Positions 1 to 10,859 of a stretch of 64,000 nucleotides of DNA are shown here, piece by piece. The notes below the pieces were generated by a model. The model saw only the letters and a list, made by a program, of their open reading frames with translations, did not search any database and was not told where the DNA came from. Within the stretch, counting starts at the first letter, position 1, and each line of letters opens with the position of its first letter. The translations under genes and the position numbers were made by a program. The DNA is from Prinsepia uniflora (Eukaryota > Streptophyta > Magnoliopsida > Rosales > Rosaceae), in contig CM064865.1 of NCBI GenBank assembly GCA_032719365.1, forward strand, positions 39,482,065-39,546,064, written 5' to 3'.

Positions 1-941
1 CGTAGTGATGGATTTGGACCGTGATCCTGATGATCCAGTTGGGTAGAGAGTTTGTCACTCTTACTCCGGTATGTGAGTCGTAAATGACGGGACCGAACTT
101 CTTTTCAAAGTGGAGCCCTTTGTGGTATATTACACGAGTGAGTAGGTTTCCGAAGTGGTCGGATTTTGTCAACCTTAACCGTGTGGTTGTTGGATTGGCT
201 TCCTTATGAGGTCAACCGAGTATAATGAATGGGTAACCGATAGGTTCGGTTTTGGTGTGTTCGAGTGGACGTGAACGAGATTTCGGGTTTTGGAATCGAA
301 TTTCTGGGTGACGATTCAGGATTCGATTTTGGAACTTGAAAGTGGAATACTGGATTTGGGTGAGGAATGGTTATTCCAAATGCTAGCTTACGGAATAATG
401 ATTTCGGATTCGGATTTGGACATGAATTAAAAATGTGATATATGGGTTTGGATTCGGGATTTCTTACGAAATTGCGGATTCAGATTTGGAATTGGAACTA
501 GATGATGGGTGGAGTTTCTATTTGTCTCTTGCTGGTTTGGGGTACGATACTTTGCAGACTTGTGGTGTCGGGTCACGGAACTGGTTATACCAGTAGTACG
601 TTGGTGAACGTGTTAGTAGTCGACTTAATCCTGATACCATTGGATGGGTTGTGAACGTGAACTGGACATTGAACACGATGCACTGGGCAGAGTGATTCTG
701 ATGATTTCAGTGATTGTTTGAGCAGGTGCTCTTAGCCATGGTTGGCTAGTATAACTCTAGTGTTGAGTTGTGTGATCACTGCTAGGCTGGTGTTCAATGT
801 GTTCCAGTTACACCGTCTGTTTGAGTGTGATGACGGTATGCGTATACTCGGGATGAGTGAGTTGGTGGTTAGTGTGACCGCAAGTTACTTTGCGGCGAGT
901 TGTTACCTTGTCGTGACCTTACCAGCATCTGGGATCGCTGA

Positions 942-964
942 GGGGGGGGGGGGGGGGGGGGGGG
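942..964 (+). repeat. Poly-G tract, 23 G
   Basis: An uninterrupted run of 23 G inside the non-coding internal domain. Such a run can form G-quadruplex structures and is prone to length error in sequencing, so its exact length is uncertain. Confidence 0.9.
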
Positions 965-1439
965 ACAATTGCGGTTACTGCTGTTGGTATTTGTCGCAGG
1001 ATTGAGTTTGCCCTGCGAGGGGAGATCATGTTGTTGATCTTATGCTACATTGACGGACATGGTAGTATGATGTGTTGTCACTGATTTGTTACTAATTGGC
1101 GCTTTACTAGGGCGGTAAAGCTTGGTGGTGACAGTTTGGCTTGTGGTGTCAGCATGGACTGACAGGTGAGTTTTGGTGACTCTCTATGAGAGCGGATGTC
1201 AGGGCACATTAGTGATTACGTGGGGCCGTCAAGCTGAAAGAGTCAGCTTAATGATGACATTGCCAATTTCTGGTGATTAATTTTCACTCGGGGTAGTCGA
1301 GTGTAGTCAGTACGACGTGCATCTGTGATGTGACGTCTGAGTGCAGACGAGTTCTGCATTGGCTAGTGGGTGTACAGGTGTACACGTGTTGTGAGGCCCA
1401 TTTGTTTTCCACGAGGTAGTTGTGGAATACGGATAGTTG

Positions 1440-1475
1440 GAATTTCGGGGACGAAATTCTTTAAGGAGGGAAGGT
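1440..1475 (+). other. Hairpin plus polypurine tract before 3' LTR
   Basis: Stem GAATTTC (1440-1446), loop GGGGAC, stem GAAATTC (1453-1459), then TTAAGGAGGGAAGGT up to 1475. The polypurine tract is the expected primer for plus-strand DNA synthesis. The same box stands before the 3' LTR of Tekay-1, Tekay-2, LARD-1 and LARD-3. Confidence 0.75.
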
Positions 1476-4400
1476 TGTAATGACCTGTCCCGAATATCGG
1501 GATTGGATATTAAGTAATTATGATTTAGAATAACTAATTGGGGATTAGTTGAGTGAAATCAGACGAAACGTGCAAAATGACCGTTTTGCCCCTAGCGTGG
1601 GCAAAATGTTGACTTTTAGTTCGGGTGGTCAAACGGACTTTGACCGAGGACTGTGACGTAGTTCGAGAGGTCACGAGTTCATAGACAGGTGGCACGTTCG
1701 ATTCCGACATTCGAGGTGAAAGTTATGGTGTTCGGAAGTAGAGGGGTATTTTGGTAATTTGGCATATTAGGGGCCAAATGTTGACTTTTTGGCCGGGAAG
1801 TCCAACGGACGAGGGCCAAGGACCGTTACGTAGGTCTCGTCGATACGAATCCAACGACAGGCGGCATGCCGAAATCGGAGATTCGACGACGAAGTTATGG
1901 TCACGGAATCGGGCTCGATTAACCGAACGAACCGGGATTAAAATAATATTTTAATATGTACAGTACCCGGTGACTGTGCACATTCGGATGAGTGACAAGT
2001 GTCACCCATCCCCTGAAATCTGGTCCATGTTTCCCTCCCAACAGCATCATTACAACATCATCATTTATCCTTCATCATTTCTTCCATTTTTTTCCCATTT
2101 TTCCTCTTCTTTGTTTTCTTACCCGTGTGAGGGGAATCAGAATTGGGAGAATTCAGCTCCCTTTCACAACCAATTTTGAGGGGAATTTCAGAGCTTTGAG
2201 AGATGGATTCAACTGGGTAAACACGGGAGATTGGGAGTGAGCTGAGGAATTGAATTTCGGATTTTAAACAATTTGGGGGGAAAATCAAATTGGAAGAATT
2301 GAGCCGTGAGGAGAGGAATTGAAGCCTCATTTAGCTTTCTGGGATCAATACGAATCGATCTGCAACAAGAACGAAGGGAATTGGGGTCGAATTGTGGAAG
2401 AACAAAAGGAGGGTGGCCTCTGAAATTTTGAGATTGAGTCGAAGAATTGGAGGCTTTGATTGTTGAAATTGAGCTGGGGATTATGTTCCTGAGGATCCCA
2501 CGATGCTTCTGGATCCATCAATTGGAAGAAACTGATTGAGATTGACTGAACTCCATAGTTGCACAGTGACGAAGAATCGAGTTTGAGTCGTTGAGTTTGA
2601 GCCATGAATTGATTCAATTGATTTGGGGAAAAGATTTACCTGAGTCCCTTGATGCTTCTTGATGAATCAATTTAAGGAAATCGTGTGGAATTGAGGGAGT
2701 TCTGATGATGAACAATGGTTGGAGGTCCTTCGAATAATCGACTTTGATCGTAGGGTTTGAGGTATGGTTTCGTATACTTAATGTTACAGAACCCTAATTG
2801 AACTTAGATTGAAACTAACTGAATGCTCAATTGAAGGAATTAGTGTCATATTGACAGGATTGGAACCGGGTCTGATCGCGGGTTAAAGGACCCATTTATC
2901 AGACAAACGGGTGAGGGAGACAGTACTGTAGCTGGCGCAAGGGTTTCACGCGCAGCCACTCACGGCGGCGCGTGGGGGCGCGTCCGGCCTAGTCTCAAGG
3001 TGAGGTCAACATGACTTTTGATCCTCTCAGTGTAACGAACATTTTGACGTTGATTTCGATGAAATCGGATATTGTTTCGTTAATGTTCCGTGTATCCGAA
3101 GTTTTGTATTACGTTAAAAATACGTATTTAAATTCCAGAAAAATTGGGGAAAATTATATGTTGTATTTTGAGATGTTAGTAACCCTCTATAATGATTTTG
3201 GACAGGAGTTGTGATTTCCAGATTTTACGGAAAAACGTGCAGCTCGGAAACGGACTGTTTTGGACGGTGTGTGTGAGTGGACTTTGTTTTCTAACCGTGA
3301 TGCATGCATATATGATTTAAATGCCTTATTATATGATTTTATATGCTTGGGCATGATCTGTGTTTCAATCCGGTAATTTCTCGATTTTATGAATATTATA
3401 TTATTATTTTGGGCGATTTCGAGAAATTACGAAATTTGGTAAAAATGATGTTTGGACTTTGTTTTTGAGTCCGGGATTAAAATTGGTTGGAAATAATGTG
3501 TGGACTCGGATTATGAGTCATGGATTGAGAATGATGTTGTGACTCGGGAATGAGTCAAGGATTTCGTGGATTTACGTGAAAATGGCAACGGAGGTTGCAA
3601 CGCATGGATTTGCGTGATAATGTTATTTTGGGCATGAGAACCCAAGTGAATAGTGATTTTGACTCGGATTTGGAGTCACCTGTGAATTTGTGAAATTAAT
3701 GATTTATTGGGAATTTATGATTATTTTAATCAGTCTTTCGGGCACGTTTTACGAGGTACGTGCAAATGATGTTTTGGGCTAGGCCCGGAGTCTAAATGAT
3801 TTCTAAAATGATATTTTGACTTGGTTGGTGAGTCAATGATGATTTCCGGATTATTCTATTGATTTAAATGTGATTTTAACGGTTTATGTGTAAAAGGTAT
3901 TTTGGGCTTGAGACCCAGTTGAGAATGATCTTGACTTGGTATGAAGTCAAGATTTGATTGAAATGTTTTGGGATGTAATTCCCGGGATGGTTTTCATTGT
4001 GATTGTGATATTCCCAGACGGTCGGTGCTTGGGGGGATTACCCAGACGACCGGAGCTTGGGGGATGTGATTGTAGGATCGGGAGTTGATCCTATGGTAGT
4101 CAGCTTCTCGGATGAGACTGATCCTGGATGTACCACTCGGAGGTGTCTGATCCTGGGGATGTGTTCGCCCTGAGGTGATTGAGCCCGAGGGGGTTGAGCC
4201 CAGAGGTGTCTGTTCCCGAGAGAGTGACTGGATATTGGCCTACGCATAGTGCAGCACTTGTGAGTAGTGCAGTTTGATTTATGTTGCACTTGTGAGTAGT
4301 ACAGATGTGATTTGTGATATTTTATGCACTTGTGAGTAGTGCGGATTGATTGGATTGATATATTTATTGTGCACTGGTGATTAGTGCTGATTGGTATTGA

Positions 4401-4779
4401 TTGTGATGATGTACTGGTATTGAGTACGGGTTTTTGGTCTTTGTGGCCAGTGATTATGTTTTCACATGGTTTGGCCTGAGAGCCGGGATTTGATGTTTTA
4501 TAACATGAACTGATTTGGTGAACATGAGTTTTATGGACCATGGGAAAATATGTTTTGATTTTATCGGTCACTCATGTTTTACGATATGCATGCAAGTTTG
4601 TGAAAACTGGAGGGTAAGATTGTATTTTGGCAAATGTTTTTATAAGAGGTCATTTTTTTCCACTTACACCTTTTCTGTTTTGTGACCCTCCAGGCCGTGG
4701 TACGACGTTCGAGACTGATCGTGAGGCAGTGACAGCAGTAGAAATCCGCGCAAACATCCCTTGTCTGGCAAGCACTGAA
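1476..4779 (+). mobile_element. 3' LTR of the LARD-like element, 3' end replaced
   Basis: Begins TGTAATGACCTGTCCCG right after the polypurine tract. It has the common LTR skeleton of this window: two related blocks around 1650 and 1820, a GC-rich GGCGCGTGGGGGCGCG box near 2970, a GTGAGTGGAC motif with ATGCATGCAT near 3270, and a CCCTCCAG motif near 4690. It does not reach a terminal TGTCA. At about 4780 the sequence switches to a copy of the 3' half of the Tekay-1 LTR. So this LTR has lost its last 100-odd bases and Tekay-1 has lost the first half of its 5' LTR. Confidence 0.7.
4254..4403 (+). repeat. Short tandem repeat in LTR (GCACTTGTGAGTAGTGC units)
   Basis: About four degenerate units of 30-45 bp, each with GCACTTGTGAGTAGTGC or a variant. 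The unit can pair with itself (GCACT...AGTGC). Confidence 0.7.
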
Positions 4780-6287
4780 GGGACGGTGTGTGTGAGTGGA
4801 CTTTGTTTTCTAACCGTGATGCATGCATATATGATTTAAAATGCTTTATTATATGATTTGATATGCTTTGGCATGATTGGTATTTCAATTCGGTGATTTC
4901 TCGGTTTTATGATTATTATATTATTATATTTTGGAACGTTTTTTGAGAAATCATGAAATTGGTAAAAATGATATTGTGGGTGTGAGAACCCAAGTAAATA
5001 ATGATTTTGACTCGGATTTGGAGTTACATGTGAATTTGATGAATTTGATGATTTTTGTATTCTCGTGATTTTGTGATTATTTTAATCAGTCTTTTGGGCA
5101 CGTATTACGAGGAATGTGCAAATGATGTTTTGAGCTACGGCCCGGGATTGAAAATGATATTTGGACTCGGATTATGAGTCAGGAATTGTTTTCATGGATT
5201 TACGTGATCGTGGCAACTCGGGTTTACGGTTGCACGGATTTGCATGAAAATGATATTTTGGGCTTGAGACCCAATGGAATTGTGATTTTGAATGGATTTG
5301 TATTTCCATGTGATGACATGATGATATTGATGATTTTCGGATTTATAAAGTAAATCAGGACTTTGGTTATGTTGGGGCTGAGACCCTGTGTTGATATATG
5401 ATTTGGTTTTTAGTGCAACTGTTTTTCACTGGTTTTTGGGATGATGATATGTTGCGGATATTTAGGGCTTTCGGGTGAAAATATGTTTTTCCCCGGAGTG
5501 CACCCTGGAGATAACGCTCGCCTTCGGGATGGAAGTGTTTACCCCGAAGAGGTCACGTAGCACGGTCTTTGTCGAGCAGCCGAGGGAGGCTTGACTCAGA
5601 TCAGATGTGCTGGATATACATAGATCGGTAAGTGATGTGTTCACTAAATCTGGATTGCCGGCTGGTGATGTGTTCACAGCGGCGGATGCTAGGATTTTGA
5701 GCGGTCCTTGAGGCTATTGATATGCACGCGTTGCAGGGATAAACGTGACTCTAAGCAACAAGATATGGAAATAAGTCCCGTGGTTTTGTGGAAATTGTTT
5801 TGATTGATCCACTGAACATATTTAATTGATTTCTTATTGTTACTCATGTTTTATGATATGCATGCATGTTTGTGAAAACTGGAGGGTAAGAAATGTGTTT
5901 TGTTAAATGTATTTATCAAACTTTATTTTGTCCACTCATACCTTTACTGTTTTATGCACCCTCTAGGCCAGTGCACAGGTACGAGGGCTAGAAACGAGGC
6001 AAGCGAGGCAAAAGAATAAATAGACCGTTGTGCACTCAGACACTCTACAGAGTAGGAATTTGACCCCTATCTGTAATAGTACCTATGCTCTGTATTGTCT
6101 TTGACTAGTCAAACTTGTGACGTCATTGGTCTGTAAAACTTAACTATCCCTTGTCTGACAATGTTTTCGGGTTTTGTTGTGTGATGTATGTATATAAGTT
6201 TGGTTACTTTCGGTAATTTTTAGTTATTGTCAGACGGGAGCAGGATTCATCACGACTATCGAGGGATAATCGGGATGGGTCTTGTCA
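4780..6287 (+). mobile_element. Tekay-1 5' LTR, only the 3' half kept
   Basis: Matches 12369-13877 of the 3' LTR almost base for base; I count by eye about 30 differences over some 1,508 positions, roughly 2 percent. It ends GGGTCTTGTCA at 6287, three bases before the primer site. The first half of the LTR is missing and an unrelated LTR is joined at about 4780. Confidence 0.85.
4792..5966 (+). other. Predicted LTR intron 2 (Tekay-1 5' LTR)
   Basis: Starts GTGAGTGG, has a branch-like GTCCACTCAT at 5930-5939, a T-rich stretch, and ends CCCTCTAG at 5966. The 3' LTR copy has GTCCACTCAC and CCCTCCAG but GTGAGT changed to ATGAGT at 12381, with a neighbouring GTATGAG at 12379 that could serve instead. 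Prediction only. Confidence 0.4.
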
Positions 6288-6290
6288 AAT

Positions 6291-6302
6291 TGGTATCAGA
6301 GC
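6291..6302 (+). other. Primer binding site, tRNA-iMet (Tekay-1)
   Basis: TGGTATCAGAGC, complementary to the 3' end of plant initiator Met tRNA, three bases after the LTR end. It fixes the strand and the LTR boundary. The leader 6303-6382 to the gag ATG holds nothing else that I recognise. Confidence 0.95.
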
Positions 6303-6382
6303 ATTAGGTTACGGTTCGAGTCTTGCACATTAGTATGCACGAGTTGTGATACTGATATGTTTCTCTTACAGAACATCACAAT

Positions 6383-7260
6383 ATGCCTCCGAGACGCGAG
6401 CCCCGTACCCAGGCTGGTGATGAGTATGGAGGTCCAGACGTAGAGAGAGGTCAACGTTTAGGGGCCATTGCATTCACTGGCCTAACTGACCCAGAAGAGG
6501 CCTATGAGTGGATTACTCAATTTGAGCGGATCTTCGAGATTATGCAATGTCCACCAGGAGATATGGTTCCACTGGCCACATTTATGCTGAGTAGCCAAGC
6601 TTACCGATGGTGTCGGGGATTGCAGCTGGCAGGGATGGATGCCCGCACCCTGAGTTGGGAGGACTTCCGCCATCGTTTCCTGGATCAGTTCTACCCTCGC
6701 TCATTTCGTAATGCTAGTGAGGTTGAATTCCTACAACTACATCAGGGGGACATGTCAGTAGCAGACTATGAGCAGAAATTCCTGAACCTGTCCAGTTTTC
6801 CTCCTCTATATGTATCCAACGAAGAGGACAAGTGCCGAAGGTTTGAGCAAGGACTGAGGAATGACATTCGGGGAGCTGTGACGGTAGGAACTTATGCCAC
6901 CCTGCGAGAGTTGTCTGATGCAGCTGCATGAGTTGAGGTGACCTTGCCAGTGCCACAGCAGTTCTCGGGCTTTGGTCCACGTCGGGACCGTCAGTACCAT
7001 GGATCTGCGAACCAGAGGTCCTCTAAGCGAGGTAATTATGGCTCTGGATCTTCGCGTGGCGCTCGTCCGAGTTATGGAGGTAGGGAGACACAGACATTTG
7101 GGTATCGACCACCAGCGACTGCACAGTTCAGTGAGGCATCAGTGGGATCTACTGACCGACAGAGTAATGACCGGGGAAATGTTCTTGTCTACTTTTATTG
7201 TAGGGAGCCGGGTCACTTAAAACGAGACTGTCCACTATTGGTTGGTAGTAGTGGTACCGG
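6383..7260 (+). pseudogene. gag: gag of Tekay-1, broken
   Basis: Gag would form the virus-like particle and bind element RNA. The ATG at 6383 opens a frame with the plant chromovirus gag core (residues about 35-180, including AYRWCRGLQLAG and FYPRSFRNASEVEFLQLHQG). An in-frame TGA at 6929-6931 cuts it after 182 residues. The same frame continues from 6932 with a Gly/Arg/Ser-rich stretch and a CCHC zinc knuckle near 7190-7235. The first knuckle cysteine is Tyr (YFYCREPGHLKRDC), so RNA binding is probably lost. The gag frame then gives way to the pol frame between about 7245 and 7300, so a frameshift separates them. The TGA fits CGA to TGA and the Tyr fits TGC to TAC, both deamination-type changes. 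Confidence 0.9.
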
Positions 7261-10200
7261 ATGGGGTCTACTGAGCGGGGCCCTAGTACAACTTCGGCTT
7301 TAAATGCTACAAGTGGGAGAGGAGGTGGCAGAACTCGCGGTGGATCTGGTGGATCACGAGGGCGTGGTCGTACTTCGGGACCACATGCTCAAGTCTATGT
7401 AGTGACTCAACAGGAGGCCCGGGCAGCCCCGGAGGTGGTGACAGGTATGCTTACTATTTTCGGTCATCGTGCAAGTACTTTAATAGACCCGAGAGCTACC
7501 CACTCTTTTGTTTCTCGGGAGTATGCACTGTTAGCAGATAGAGAGGTTTCAGCGATCGGGTGTGAGATGGGAGTCGGTAGACCGACTGGAGAGTTGTATG
7601 TGGTAAACCAGGTGATACGAGGATACCCTATTGTGATAGGGGATGTGCATCTAGTGGTTGATTTGATACTCCTAGACTTGTGTGATTTTGATGTTATCCT
7701 TGGGATGGATTGGCTGACAACCCATCATGCCTCTATCGAGTGTTTCGATAAGAGGGTGATACTTCGGAGCCCTGGATTACCTGAGGTGATATTTCAGGGA
7801 GATCGGAGGATGTTAACCCCTAGAGTCATATCAGCCCTCTCGGCAGATAGATTTCTGAGGAAGGGCTGCCAGAGTTATCTAGCTTATGTTGTCGATGCAC
7901 GGGATACACCAGCCAAGGCCGAGGATATCCCAGTAGTGTGTGAATTCCCAGATGTATTCCCTGAGGATTTACCAGGATTACCACCCTCTCGAGAGATTGA
8001 GTTCACTATCGAACTAATTCCTGGTACACGACCTATATCCTTGACACCTTATCGGATGGCACCAGCTGAGTTAAGAGAATTGAAAGTACAGTTGCAAGAT
8101 CTCGTGGATGTGGGATTCATTCGACCAAGTGTATCGCCATGGGGAGCCCCAGTATTGTTTGTGAAGAAGAAGGAAGGAAGTTTGAGGCTATGCATGGATT
8201 ACAGGCAACTTAATAAAGTCACGATAAAGAATAAGTATCCTTTGCCTCGGATTGATGATCTGTTTGATCAATTAAGGGGAGCTAAGTATTTTTCGAAGAT
8301 TGATCTGCGTTCTGGTTACCACCAGTTAAGGATTCGAGAGGAGGACATTCCAAAAACAGCTTTTCGAACTCGATATGGTCATTATGAATTCCTGGTGATG
8401 CCATTTGGATTGACAAATGCACCTACGGCGTTCATGGATTTGATGAACCGAGTATTCCGGAAGTACCTTGACTAATTTGTTATTGTGTTGATTGATGACA
8501 TTCTGGTGTATTCAAGCAGTAAGAGGTCACATGAGGAGCATTTGAGGATTGTGCTTGATATGCTAAGGAGGAACCAGCTTTTTGTTAAACTGAGTAAGTG
8601 CCAATTCTGGTTGACTAGTGTTGGTTTTCTGGGACATGTGATTTCCGAGGATGGAATTTGTGTTAATCCCCTGAAGATTGAAGCCATAGAAAACTGGGAG
8701 CAGCCGAAAACAGTGACCGAAGTGAGGAGCTTTTTGGGATTGGCCGGTTATTACAGAAGTTTTGTGGAAAGCTTCTCTGCGATTGCTGCTCCGATGACCC
8801 GCCTAACCAGGAAAGGAATCAAGTTTGTTTGGGGTGAAGACTGCGAGCAAAGTTTCCAAGAACTGAAGAAAAGGTTGACCTCTACTCCTATCTTAACCCT
8901 TCCGGATGATAGTGGGGAGTTTGAGGTGTACAGTGATGCATCCTTACAAGGATTGGGGTGTGTGTTAATGCAACATGGAAAGGTGATTGCATATGCCTCT
9001 CGACAACTGAAACCGCAAGAACGTAACTATCCCACCCATGATTTGGAATTAGCTACGGTGGTACATGCCCTGAAGATCTGGAGACATTACTTGTATGGTG
9101 AGACCTGTAGACTTTTCACTGATCATAAGAGTTTGAAGTACTTTTTCACACAGAAAGAATTGAATTTCAGACAGAGACGATGGTTGGAGCTAATTAAGGA
9201 TTACGACTGCACAATTGAGTACCATCCTGGAAAAGCTAATGTGGTAGCTGATGCATTGAGTCGGAAATCAGCTCATACTGTGGCACATCTACGAATGGTG
9301 CGTTTGCCCTTATTGGTTGAACTTCGTAGGACTGGAGTTGCTTTGGGATTGGATAACCAAGGTGGCTTGCTAGCTAGTTTCCAGGTGCGACCAATTCTGA
9401 TTGATCAAGTTATTGAATCCCAACTTGAAGACCCTATCATGTGTGTCCTCCGAATTGAAGCTGATGCGGGGGAACGACAAGATGTTGCAATTAGAAGGGA
9501 TGGAGCCCTAGTAAAGGACGGACGGTTGTGTGTGCCCGAAAATGTAACATTAAAGAAAGAGATTCTGGACGAGGCCCATAGTTCGGCGTATTCTATGCAT
9601 CCAGGTGGGACGAAAATGTACCGTACGCTACAAGAGCATTATTGGTGGCCGGGTATGAAACGGGAGATTGCAGAGTATGTGAGTAAGTGCTTGGTATGTC
9701 AACAAGTAAAGGCTGAAAGGCAAAGACCCTATGGAGCACTGCAACCACTACCGATCCCGGAATGGAAATGAGATCATATAACAATGGATTTTGTGTTTAA
9801 ACTCCCCAGAACGCCTAAAGGACACGATGGAGTCTGGGTAATTGTGGATAGGCTTACCAAATCAGCACATTTCCTACCTGTGAGGGAAGACTTTCGGTTG
9901 ACGCAGTATGCCAGACTCTTCATTGACGAGATTATTCGACTACATGGCACTCCTGTCTCTATTGTATCTGATCGAGATCCCCGATTTACGTCCATATTCT
10001 GGCAAAGCTTACAGGAAACTTTCGGGACGACATTGCATTTTAGTACGGCATTCCACCCTCAAACCGACGGGCAATCGGAACGGACTATCCAGACCTTGGA
10101 GGACATGATGAGAGCATGTGTTTTGCAATTCCAGGGTACTTGGGAGTCACATCTACCATTGATGGAATTCGCCTACAACAATAGTTACCAAGCAAGTATT

Positions 10201-10824
10201 GGGATGGCTCCTTATGAAGCCTTATATGGACGACAGTGCAGAACCCCTTTGTGTTGGACTGAGGTGGGCGAAAGGAAATTGTCTAAATCCGAATTGATAG
10301 ACTTAACAACAGAAAAGGTTAAACTCATCCGAGACAGACTCAAGGCAGCCCAAGACAGACAAAAGAGTTATGCAGACCACCGAGTCAGAGATCTGGAATT
10401 TGCAGTTGGAGATTGGGTATTCTTGAAGTTATCTCCTTGGAAAGGCATAATGCGATTCGGCAGACGCGGGAAATTGAGCCCCCGTTTCATTGGACCTTAT
10501 GAGATTGTTGAGAGAATTGGCCGGGTTGCCTACAGATTAGCATTACCTTCTGAGCTTTCGAGGGTCCATAATGTTTTCCATGTATCAATGCTACGGAAAT
10601 ATGTATATGATGAGTCCCATGTGTTGGAGGAACAGCCCGTTGAACTCAGAGAAGACCTACGTTTTGAAGAACAACCTGTACAGATCTTGGACCGAAAGGA
10701 CAAAGTGCTTCGACGAAAGACGATTCCCTTAGTGAAGGTTCTTTGGAGGAATCAGAACGTGGAAGAGGCTACGTGGGAACCTGAGACACAGATGCGAGAC
10801 CAGTACCCGTATTTGTTTCATTGA
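7261..10824 (+). pseudogene. pol: pol of Tekay-1 (PR-RT-RH-INT-chromodomain), broken
   Basis: One frame from about 7261 to a natural stop at 10822-10824, interrupted by TAA at 8473-8475 and TGA at 9769-9771. Domains: protease about 7430-7760, where the active-site triplet reads D-P-R (7486-7494) instead of the usual Asp-x-Gly, so it is probably dead; reverse transcriptase about 8070-8700 with YFSKIDLRSGYHQLRI and the catalytic LIDD (Asp pair 8494-8499); RNase H about 8905-9240 with VYSDASLQGLG; integrase HHCC zinc finger about 9580-9710, core DD-E from 9787 (MDF) through VSDRDPRF to HPQTDGQSERT; chromodomain about 10660-10820 (VLWRNQNVEEATWEPE), thought in this family to steer insertion into heterochromatin. 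The TAA falls just before the RT active site, where relatives have Gln; the TGA replaces a Trp before the integrase core. Both are single transitions. Confidence 0.92.
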
Positions 10825-10859
10825 AATTTCGGGGACGAAATTTCTTAAGGGGGGAAGGT
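10825..10859 (+). other. Hairpin and polypurine tract of Tekay-1
   Basis: AAATTTC, loop GGGGAC, GAAATTT, then a purine run ending AAGGGGGGAAGGT at 10859, directly before the 3' LTR. The outer stem pair is A-T here and G-C in the copies at 1440 and 27850. Confidence 0.85.

Larger units (their letters stand above)
1..1475 (+). mobile_element. LARD-like element, 3' part of non-coding internal domain
   Basis: No credible coding frame. It ends in the hairpin and polypurine box that precedes the 3' LTR in Tekay-type elements, followed directly by an LTR starting TGTAATG at 1476. The last 100 bases (for example the CTTTCCACGAGGT-like stretch near 1410) resemble the reverse complement of 32261-32345 in LARD-2, and the GGTGACAGTTTGG motif near 1130 recurs near 27730 in LARD-1. 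It is therefore the same kind of coding-less internal domain. The 5' part lies outside the window. A short frame at 742-1005 crosses a poly-G run and is not a gene. Confidence 0.7.

Noticed and set aside
742..1005. 87-codon frame with a Gly run
   Set aside because: The Gly run is the poly-G tract; no homology and no conservation with related interiors.
4038..4571. 177-codon minus-strand frame
   Set aside because: Antisense to LTR repeats (the GCACTTGTGAGTAGTGC units); composition reflects the repeats.
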